From Bacteroidota bacterium (lineage in GTDB: Bacteria > Bacteroidota > Bacteroidia > Chitinophagales > LD1), in the NCBI GenBank assembly GCA_018267355.1, contig JAFDYP010000460.1, positions 1 to 12,754 on the forward strand: DNA of 12,754 nt. Reading direction: 5' to 3'. Positions 8,487-12,754 of the stretch are shown here, one piece after another; the first letter of the stretch is position 1, and every line of letters begins with the position of its first letter. Under the pieces are notes generated by a model that worked only from the letters and a program-made list of their open reading frames with translations, was not told where the DNA came from and made no database searches. The translations under genes were made by a program, and so were the position numbers.

Positions 8487-8605
8487 GAGAAGGGCTTATT
8501 GTTCTGATTCAGCGGCTTAGGTGCTATACCCTGCCGCCGGGGGCAAAAACAAACCCTTGCGAAAAGCGAGACTCAAAAACATGAAGCCGCTATTAAAGCC
8601 TTCTC
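8487..8605. other. Branched inverted-repeat segment, possible structured RNA or repeat
   Basis: Two nested arms enclose two hairpins. GAGAAGG (8487-8493) plus CTT (8495-8497) pair with 8596-8598 and 8599-8605; AGCGGCTT (8511-8518) pairs with AAGCCGCT (8584-8591). Inside are TGCC/GGCA (8532-8535 with 8542-8545) and a hairpin at 8556-8570 whose 5-bp stem closes GAAAA. No gene is recognised. One minus-strand frame ends in an intact stretch reading FESRFSQGFVFAPGGRV, so a degenerate coding remnant or dispersed repeat is also possible. Confidence 0.35.
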
Positions 8606-8610
8606 TTAGA

Positions 8611-8836
8611 GGCCTGCCCTATGGTAGGCCGGGTTTGCAGGCTTAGCCTCCGGCCTTCCGATTTCCGGTGCAAAATATGATTGTCCGCAGCGGCTGCACC
8701 GCGCATCTTTGCCACCGATACGAGGACGACGTCTGCAGACACCGTGACCCTCTGACCAAACTTAAAGGATGGGTTCTGAATGTTGAGACAGCCCCTGCGC
8801 CTCGCGGCCGGGGGGGCGTTTCGTTTGGGGGGGGGG
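8611..8836. other. Intergenic segment with hairpin and G-tracts, no clear gene
   Basis: GGCCTGCC (8611-8618) and GGTAGGCC (8623-8630) form an 8-bp stem with one wobble around a 4-nt loop. GGCCGG (8627-8632) can instead pair with CCGGCC (8650-8655), giving alternative folds. The rest has a 7-G run (8810-8816) and a 10-G run (8827-8836). Short open frames exist on both strands, but they run into the GTAC array and resemble no family I know, so I do not call a gene. Confidence 0.4.
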
Positions 8837-8837
8837 T

Positions 8838-8908
8838 GTACCGTACCACTCAGGTGTACCACTGTACCGTACCACTCTAGTGTACCACATCTGTACCACA
8901 GGTGTACC
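8838..8908 (-). repeat. GGTAC array, truncated copy C
   Basis: Eight GTACC cores on the plus strand start at 8838, 8843, 8856, 8864, 8869, 8882, 8893 and 8904. The intervals 5, 13, 8, 5, 13, 11, 11 equal those of the first eight positions of copy B (11392-11502). The last three cores and the octamer tail of the full element are missing. The copy lies just beyond the ATPase terminator. Same orientation as copy B, opposite to copy A. Confidence 0.85.
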
Positions 8909-8912
8909 ACTC

Positions 8913-8964
8913 AAAAACTCCGGGGCCGCAGGCCGTAGCCACGCCACCGCGCCTGCTCCCGGAG
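8913..8964 (-). terminator. Intrinsic terminator of the ATPase gene
   Basis: On the minus strand CTCCGGG (8964-8958) pairs with CCCGGAG (8924-8918), and inside it GCAGGC (8956-8951) pairs with GCCTGC (8933-8928). The loop is 17 nt, and five T residues follow (8917-8913). It starts 14 nt after the ATPase stop codon, the expected place for a rho-independent terminator. Confidence 0.8.
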
Positions 8965-8978
8965 GGTAGTATGATGCA

Positions 8979-10406
8979 TCAGGCAGCCTGGGCAGGTGGC
9001 TCGGGCCGTTTCAGGTAGCGGGCTACGGTGGTGAGGGGTATGGTGAGCTGTGCGGCTATCTCACGCATGCTCTTGCCCTCGGCGTGCAGGTCCTTGACGG
9101 CGGCTACCTTGTCGCCCAGCTCCTTGTCGCGCATCTCGCGCAGGTGGTCACTCTCACGGGCATAGCCCATAAACTCAAAGCCCAGGAAGTTGTGCGGCTT
9201 TGTGATCTGGCAGAGGCATACATTGTCAGCCTCGTAGAGCTTCTCGCCCACCCGGTGCTTGAGCTGCTTGAGATACAGGATGCGCGGGTCGCGGTGGCTT
9301 TTGCCTATGGCAAAGATGCTGTCGCACAGATTGCTAAACTGCTTGGAGCCCTGCAGGTGGTTTTCCTCTATCGGGCGCGAGGTATCACGCTTGGGCGTGT
9401 GCGCTATGATCAGCATAGAGACCTTCATTTTCTTCTTCACCCTATTGAGCATCTCCATGATAGGGTAGGCGTCTTTGGCGCGCTCATTGTCACTGCGCAG
9501 GGCGGTGAGATTGTCTATGATCACCACCCGGACACCCGTCTGGCGGATGTGCATGGCTATCTGCGCGTAGAGGTATTTCTCAAAACTGCTGTAGCCCCAC
9601 TGGCGGTAGTCGTCTTCCATATTGATCTCGGCGCGGTAGAGCTGGCGGCTAAACCTGTACGGGTCTGTGTACTCATGCGTATAGCGCGCCTGAAACTGCT
9701 TGGCCGTGAGCTCAAAGTCAAAGTACAAGACCGGCTGCGCCTGCGCCTCCATGCGAAAGTCACCGATGGGCACACCGCGGCTGATACTGTCTGCTATCTG
9801 CACGGCCAGTATAGACTTGCCCAGATTAGTATCGGCAAAGAGGATACACAGGTCGCGCTCATACCAGAAGGCGTCAAAGAGCGCCTTTGGCTCTGGCTCA
9901 AGGGCCGCCTGGTCTACCCAGTCGTCCACCGCCTGCGTGTGAAAGAGTACACCCTCAGACTGGTGCTCATCGCCCTCCCTCTCTATGGCCTCGCGCAGGG
10001 CGGCCAGCCGGGCCATCTCCTGCGCCTCTGCGGACCGCAGTGCCAGGTCGTCCAGCAGCTTTTGGGGTACGAATGGCGCGGGCTGTGAGGTGTGGCGGTC
10101 TATATCGGCCAGTACCGTCTCTGGCGTCAGGGCGCTCTGCTGCGCAGCCTGCTCACGCGCTATCTGCTCGGCTATGTTCTTTTGCATCTCGGCGCCTACC
10201 AGGTCGGCGCGGTGCAGCAGCGGCTTGTCAGGCAGCCAGGGCGTCAGGCCATCACGCTCGGCCTGGGCGCGGAGGGCAGCCTGCTCCCGCTCTCTGACCT
10301 CAGTGAGCGTAGCGGAGGGGTTTTGCCAGTCCGGGATGATGACTTTAGATGATTTGGTCACGGGTGTCACACCCGGAGGCAGTGGCCTCTGATTTGGATT
10401 TTCCAT
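8979..10406 (-). CDS. RecA/RepA-like AAA ATPase with C-terminal helix-turn-helix
   Basis: The 475-residue protein has three parts. Residues 1-170 are hydrophilic and rich in Ala, Glu, Gln and Arg, probably partly coiled. A RecA-fold P-loop domain follows, with Walker A ADTNLGKS (191-198), YFDFEL (228-233), Walker B VVIIDN (294-299) and a sensor-like IIAHTPKR (333-340). A C-terminal helix-turn-helix (about 437-466, GKSMREIAAQLTIPLTTVARYLKR) could read DNA. The layout resembles RepA/DnaB-type hexameric ATPases of plasmids and integrative elements, but no primase, integrase or mobilisation gene is in the window, so replication is only a guess. The ATG at 10406 is preferred to a TTG at 10538, which would add a leader overlapping hairpins and the promoter. 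The gene is followed by a strong terminator and flanked by GGTAC arrays in opposite orientations. Confidence 0.85.
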   Translation of the reverse strand: MENPNQRPLPPGVTPVTKSSKVIIPDWQNPSATLTEVREREQAALRAQAERDGLTPWLPDKPLLHRADLVGAEMQKNIAEQIAREQAAQQSALTPETVLADIDRHTSQPAPFVPQKLLDDLALRSAEAQEMARLAALREAIEREGDEHQSEGVLFHTQAVDDWVDQAALEPEPKALFDAFWYERDLCILFADTNLGKSILAVQIADSISRGVPIGDFRMEAQAQPVLYFDFELTAKQFQARYTHEYTDPYRFSRQLYRAEINMEDDYRQWGYSSFEKYLYAQIAMHIRQTGVRVVIIDNLTALRSDNERAKDAYPIMEMLNRVKKKMKVSMLIIAHTPKRDTSRPIEENHLQGSKQFSNLCDSIFAIGKSHRDPRILYLKQLKHRVGEKLYEADNVCLCQITKPHNFLGFEFMGYARESDHLREMRDKELGDKVAAVKDLHAEGKSMREIAAQLTIPLTTVARYLKRPEPPAQAA

Positions 10407-10459
10407 AGGTAAAATATGGGGGTAAGTGATAAAAAATAAAAGAGCTGATACGGTAGGAG

Positions 10460-10510
10460 GGCAGCCCGCGCGCCGCTGCCAAAAGAGATATGGTAGCACC
10501 GTCACTACCA
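10460..10510 (-). promoter_or_regulatory. Two stem-loops in the ATPase leader
   Basis: Two perfect 6-bp stems lie in the roughly 114-nt leader. TGGTAG (10510-10505 on the minus strand) pairs with CTACCA (10496-10491) around 8 nt. GGCAGC (10480-10475) pairs with GCTGCC (10465-10460) around a GC-rich 9-nt loop. The second is followed 22-30 nt later by a T-rich stretch. They may be an attenuator or a protein site; no riboswitch class is recognised. Confidence 0.35.
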
Positions 10511-10526
10511 GCTTTGAAATGCGATG

Positions 10527-10534
10527 CAAATATA
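10527..10534 (-). promoter_or_regulatory. Bacteroidota-type -7 box for the ATPase gene
   Basis: Minus-strand TATATTTG matches TAnnTTTG perfectly. A TTTA stands 20 nt upstream, where TTTG is expected. Transcription would begin near 10520, about 114 nt before the ATG at 10406. The upstream sequence (10535-10562) is AT-rich, as expected of a promoter. Confidence 0.55.
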
Positions 10535-10648
10535 GCAAAATAAACGGTAATTTATAAATATAGCTACCGGGCGGGCACTGTCAGATCTTGCCGAAAAAGC
10601 CAAAACCCGCACTGCCATTGGCTTTGCTCTGTGAATAAGTCTTTGGAG

Positions 10649-10829
10649 GGATTTACAGAATTACGGATTTACGGAATTACAGATTGGCCCGGCGGCAGAG
10701 GTGTACCATGTGGTACAGTGGTACATGGTGGTACGGCAGAGTGGTACAGATGTGGTACAGGGGTGGTACACCTGAGTGGTACGGTACAGTGGTACAGTAA
10801 AGTGGTACGGTACACAAAAGCCGTCATTC
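10649..10829 (+). repeat. Composite GGTAC element, full copy A
   Basis: The element starts with four RGAWTTAC octamers (10649-10680), then AGATTGGCCCGGCGGCAGAGG. Eleven GGTAC cores follow at 10712, 10720, 10730, 10743, 10754, 10765, 10778, 10783, 10791, 10804 and 10809, and it closes with CAAAAGCCGTCATTCC. The intervals 8, 10, 13, 11, 11, 13, 5, 8, 13, 5 are the mirror image of copy B. Most non-adjacent cores are preceded by GT, giving GTGGTAC. The intervals are not multiples of three, so the array is not coding. Confidence 0.9.
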
Positions 10830-10983
10830 CGATAGCCTGTCATCACAAAAAATAAGCGCGGCCAGGCTGAGGAATCCCCTGAGGGCGAGGCGCTATTAGT
10901 CCTTGTGTGAGGGTGTACATCCTCTGTATTTATCGCTGGAAACCCCCTTCGGGATGACGCGCCTTCGGCTTTATTATTGATCC
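10830..10983. other. Intergenic segment between copy A and the GIY-YIG stop
   Basis: No gene is seen. AGCGC (10855-10859) can pair with GCGCT (10890-10894), next to a run of A at 10847-10852; read on the minus strand this is a weak terminator-like arrangement for the GIY-YIG gene. CCTTCGGGATGACG (10946-10959) recurs as a direct repeat at 11363-11376. Confidence 0.4.
10946..10959 (+). repeat. 14-bp direct repeat, left copy (right copy 11363-11376)
   Basis: CCTTCGGGATGACG occurs identically at 10946-10959 and 11363-11376, flanking the GIY-YIG gene. The right copy abuts the outer end of element B. At the outer end of copy A a related GCCGTCATTCC is found on the complementary strand. Confidence 0.6.
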
Positions 10984-11271
10984 TTAATAGAATCGTATAG
11001 ATCTGTCCAGAGAGGGTTTATAGAAAATGAGATCCAGCTTCTTACCTCTCCTCCATCCTTTTATCCGTTTTTCTTCTGATATAGCTTCTTCTATATGGTA
11101 AAAGTGATGATAGTAAACCAATATATCACAGTTATATTTTGCTGTAAAGCACTTTGGGTCGATACGATCTTTGTGCTGTGCAATACGGCTGGCTATATCT
11201 GCTGTGACACCTACATACAAAACTGTATGATGCCTGTTTGTCATAATGTATACTGAACCGCCGCGTTTCAT
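10984..11271 (-). CDS. Small GIY-YIG nuclease family protein
   Basis: The 95-residue protein is a minimal single-domain GIY-YIG nuclease of the UvrC N-terminal-like type. VYIMTNRHHTVLYVGVTADI supplies the two-strand GIY...YVG core at about residues 7-26. R28 in SRIAQHK is in the place of the catalytic arginine, and the glutamates of IEEAISEEKRIKGWRR include the likely metal ligand. Small stand-alone members like this are frequent in Bacteroidota genomes and their biological role is not settled. No DNA-binding domain is added. The gene lies alone between two inverted copies of the GGTAC element, about 155 bp from copy A and 110 bp from copy B. Its lower GC content than the neighbours hints at separate ancestry. 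Confidence 0.88.
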   Translation of the reverse strand: MKRGGSVYIMTNRHHTVLYVGVTADIASRIAQHKDRIDPKCFTAKYNCDILVYYHHFYHIEEAISEEKRIKGWRRGKKLDLIFYKPSLDRSIRFY

Positions 11272-11378
11272 GAGGACAAGATAAAAAGGTATCTATCATT
11301 TTTCATCTGTGAGTGAGGGGATCCCTCGGTTTTATCTCGCTTATATGTTATGGCTTGAAAAACCTTCGGGATGACGGC
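11272..11378. other. Intergenic segment upstream of the GIY-YIG gene
   Basis: This AT-rich stretch must hold the promoter of the GIY-YIG gene. On the minus strand TACCTTTT, about 20-30 nt before the ATG, resembles a -7 box with one change; it is weak. The palindrome GGGATCCC lies at about 11319-11326. No further gene was seen between here and the ACC deaminase-like stop at 11574; copy B fills most of that gap. Confidence 0.3.
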
Positions 11379-11562
11379 GCTCTTTTGGGGTGTACCGTAC
11401 CACTCCGGTGTACCACTGTACCGTACCACTCAGGTGTACCACACCTGTACCACTAGTGTGCCACCTTGCTGTACCATTCCGTACCACTGTACCATGTGGT
11501 ACACCCCCTCCTCTGCCGCCGGGCCAATCTGTAATTCCGTAAATCTGTAATTCTGTAAATCC
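11374..11562 (-). repeat. Composite GGTAC element, full copy B
   Basis: This is an inverted copy of element A. On the minus strand it has four RGAWTTAC octamers (11562-11531), the same AGATTGGCCCGGCGGCAGAGG block, and then GGTAC cores. Plus-strand GTACC starts are 11392, 11397, 11410, 11418, 11423, 11436, 11447, 11471, 11481 and 11489, plus a decayed GTGCC at 11458. An extra AGGGGG lies before the first core compared with copy A. It begins 12 bp beyond the stop codon of the PLP enzyme gene. Confidence 0.9.
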
Positions 11563-11573
11563 CCTTAAAACCA

Positions 11574-12467
11574 CTACCGGTACCCGCACAGTCCCTGTAG
11601 CCCTCCCGTATGCACCGCTATGATCCTCGTCCCTCTGGGGAAATAGCCCTTGCCGATCATATCGTAGAGGCCCATCAGCAGCTTGCCGGTGTAGACAGGC
11701 TCCAGCTGCACGAGGTGGTCGAGTTTAAATTTCTTGATGAAATCTATCAGCTCCGGCGTGACCCGCGCATAGCCGCCACAGTGATAGTCAAAGGTGATAT
11801 GCCAGTTGTCAAACGTCTGCTCCGTATAGTCTGAGACCAGCTGCGTGATGGCAGGGGTGAGGGTGTCCTTGCCCTTCAGTGCGGAGAAGCCTATGGCTTT
11901 GCGTTTGCCGTACAGGCCAGCTACGATACCCGCCAGCGTGCCGCCTGTGCCGGAGGCGGTGCAGATATAGTCATAGTCCTCTTTGATCTCATTCACCATC
12001 TCTATCACGCCGGGGAGGGCGAGGATATTGGTACCGCCCTCGGGTATGTGGTAGTGGCGGCCCAGCTGTAGGCGCAGGCTATCTATGCTGTCGGGGTCGT
12101 CTTTGTGGCGGTACTGCTCACGGTCCATCCAGAGGATGCGCATGCCATTCCTTGTAGCGGTGAGGAGCGTATCGGTAGGCGTATCTGTCGGCTCGCCGCG
12201 TATGATGCCTATGGTCTTAAATCCGAATAGCCGCCCCGCAGCCGCCGTAGCCGCGATATGATTGCTATACACCCCGCCAAAGGTCAGCAGCGTGTCATGG
12301 CCCTCCTCGCGCGCCCCTACGAGGTTGTAGCGCAGCTTGCGCCACTTATTGCCCTGTATCTCTGGGTGGGTCAGGTCGTCGCGCTTCAGCCATAGCTCTA
12401 CACCGCGCTCCGTGATGAGCGGCTCGCGGATGAGCTGTAGCGGCGTAGGAGCGGGTAGACCGGACAT
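11574..12467 (-). CDS. PLP enzyme of the ACC deaminase / D-cysteine desulfhydrase family
   Basis: This 297-residue fold-type II PLP enzyme would deaminate 1-aminocyclopropane-1-carboxylate to 2-oxobutyrate and ammonia, or cleave D-cysteine to pyruvate, H2S and ammonia. LKRDDLTHPEIQGNKWRKLR carries the PLP lysine K41. TFGGVYSNHIAATAAAG holds the family serine. ASGTGGTLAGI is the phosphate-binding glycine loop, and the C-terminal AVHTGGLQG has HTGG, which I associate more with D-cysteine desulfhydrase-like members than with true ACC deaminases. Substrate therefore stays open. The ATG at 12467 follows a promoter-like box by 5 nt. Its upstream region and first 22 bases recur inverted at the window edge. 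Confidence 0.88.
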   Translation of the reverse strand: MSGLPAPTPLQLIREPLITERGVELWLKRDDLTHPEIQGNKWRKLRYNLVGAREEGHDTLLTFGGVYSNHIAATAAAGRLFGFKTIGIIRGEPTDTPTDTLLTATRNGMRILWMDREQYRHKDDPDSIDSLRLQLGRHYHIPEGGTNILALPGVIEMVNEIKEDYDYICTASGTGGTLAGIVAGLYGKRKAIGFSALKGKDTLTPAITQLVSDYTEQTFDNWHITFDYHCGGYARVTPELIDFIKKFKLDHLVQLEPVYTGKLLMGLYDMIGKGYFPRGTRIIAVHTGGLQGLCGYR

Positions 12468-12514
12468 GGGTGCATAGGTAGGGATTTTTGAGATTTACAG
12501 AATTACTGATTTAC
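12446..12514 (+). repeat. Left arm of a perfect 69-bp inverted repeat
   Basis: The sequence 12446-12514 equals the reverse complement of 12686-12754 without a mismatch. The arm holds the first 22 bases of the PLP enzyme gene, its start and promoter box, and three RGAWTTAC-type octamers (12491-12514). Inside the arms the similarity fades over the next octamers. Confidence 0.97.
12473..12480 (-). promoter_or_regulatory. Candidate -7 box directly before the PLP enzyme gene
   Basis: Minus-strand TACCTATG followed by CACCC and ATG is one base away from TAnnTTTG, with the same near-leaderless placement as hemH and hemJ. The identical box occurs in the inverted copy at 12720-12727 on the plus strand. 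Confidence 0.4.
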
Positions 12515-12685
12515 AGATGTACGGATTGCAATGCATATTGACTCTCCAATCCACCCTGAAGTGAGGCTTAGAAGTCATGTTGCACTCGTATTCAAGTCTC
12601 CCTTTAGGTCACGGATCCCGATGTAGTCGGGAGAGATTTAGAGGATTGTATTACCGTTTGTTTCATTCTGTAAATCCGTAATTCC
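12515..12685. other. Spacer between the inverted arms
   Basis: The 171-bp spacer has no gene. Further diverged octamers border both arms (12515-12527, and 12665-12685 on the opposite strand). A perfect hairpin TCCCGA-TGTAG-TCGGGA lies at 12616-12632. The remainder is unremarkable. Confidence 0.5.
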
Positions 12686-12754
12686 GTAAATCAGTAATTC
12701 TGTAAATCTCAAAAATCCCTACCTATGCACCCATGTCCGGTCTACCCGCTCCTA
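12686..12754 (-). repeat. Right arm of the 69-bp inverted repeat, cut by the window edge
   Basis: This is the reverse-complement partner of 12446-12514. It runs to the last base of the window, so its true length is unknown. Confidence 0.97.
12733..12754 (+). CDS. First codons of a second PLP enzyme copy, partial
   Basis: ATG at 12733 opens MSGLPAP, identical at the DNA level to the start of the gene at 12467, but on the plus strand. Only 22 bases are visible. It is either a divergent duplicate gene or a fold-back artefact of assembly. Confidence 0.5.

Noticed and set aside
8838..8908. CRISPR array
   Set aside because: The repeated unit is only 5-7 bp, spacers are 0-8 bp, and no cas gene is present.
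8593..8910. Minus-strand 105-codon open frame spanning the array and the G-tract
   Set aside because: Its first part translates the GTAC array and poly-G, which is unlikely to be protein. The later part may be a remnant, but I cannot identify it.
9084..10088. Long plus-strand open frame (334 codons) opposite the ATPase gene
   Set aside because: It is the antisense shadow of a gene with clear Walker motifs; its translation is Leu/Val/His-rich without a recognisable domain and lacks start signals.
10407..10538. Longer ATPase starting at TTG 10538
   Set aside because: The TTG is within a few bases of the -7 box, the added residues are not domain-like, and two hairpins lie in the added region.
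10631..10855. Small open frame reading through repeat copy A, with a similar one across copy B
   Set aside because: Both translate the octamer and GGTAC repeats into similar peptides (TELRIYGITDWPGGRG-like). The GGTAC intervals are not multiples of three and the frame has no gene-like start region.
10984..11271. Diversity-generating retroelement or retron built on the repeats
   Set aside because: No reverse transcriptase motif is found in any frame of the region, and the repeat differences are not adenine-specific.

Overview
The window looks like chromosomal DNA of an aerobic member of the Bacteroidota, probably near Chitinophagales. This is inference from protein style, tightly overlapping heme genes, lack of purine-rich Shine-Dalgarno sequences and several Bacteroidota-type -7 boxes (TAnnTTTG-like) close to start codons; no rRNA or other marker is present. 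The left edge cuts hemL. The right edge cuts into an inverted copy of the start of the last gene, so this may be a contig end.

Region 1 (1-8357) is a nearly complete protoheme pathway. A minus-strand operon reads hemA-hemC-hemD-hemE-hemF-hemB-hemL. Most junctions overlap (20, 11, 4, 4 and 1 nt); hemA and hemC are 7 nt apart. hemH diverges from hemA across 142 bp, and hemJ converges on hemH with 6 bp between stop codons. Together they convert glutamyl-tRNA to glutamate-1-semialdehyde (HemA), 5-aminolevulinate (HemL), porphobilinogen (HemB), hydroxymethylbilane (HemC), uroporphyrinogen III (HemD), coproporphyrinogen III (HemE), protoporphyrinogen IX (HemF, O2-dependent), protoporphyrin IX (HemJ) and heme (HemH). 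Only the glutamyl-tRNA synthetase is missing.

Region 2 (8358-11573) is accessory-like. It has a foldable intergenic segment, a RecA/RepA-like ATPase with a C-terminal helix-turn-helix, a small GIY-YIG nuclease, and three copies of a repeat built from GGTAC cores. The cores sit at the same irregular spacing in each copy, and they are far better conserved than the spacers between them. Two full copies, in inverted orientation, enclose the GIY-YIG gene; a truncated copy lies past the ATPase terminator. This repeat is the least explained signal in the window.

Region 3 (11574-12754) is a PLP-dependent ACC deaminase/D-cysteine desulfhydrase family gene. Its promoter and first codons recur as a perfect 69-bp inverted copy at the right edge, either a true inverted duplication or an assembly/amplification fold-back.
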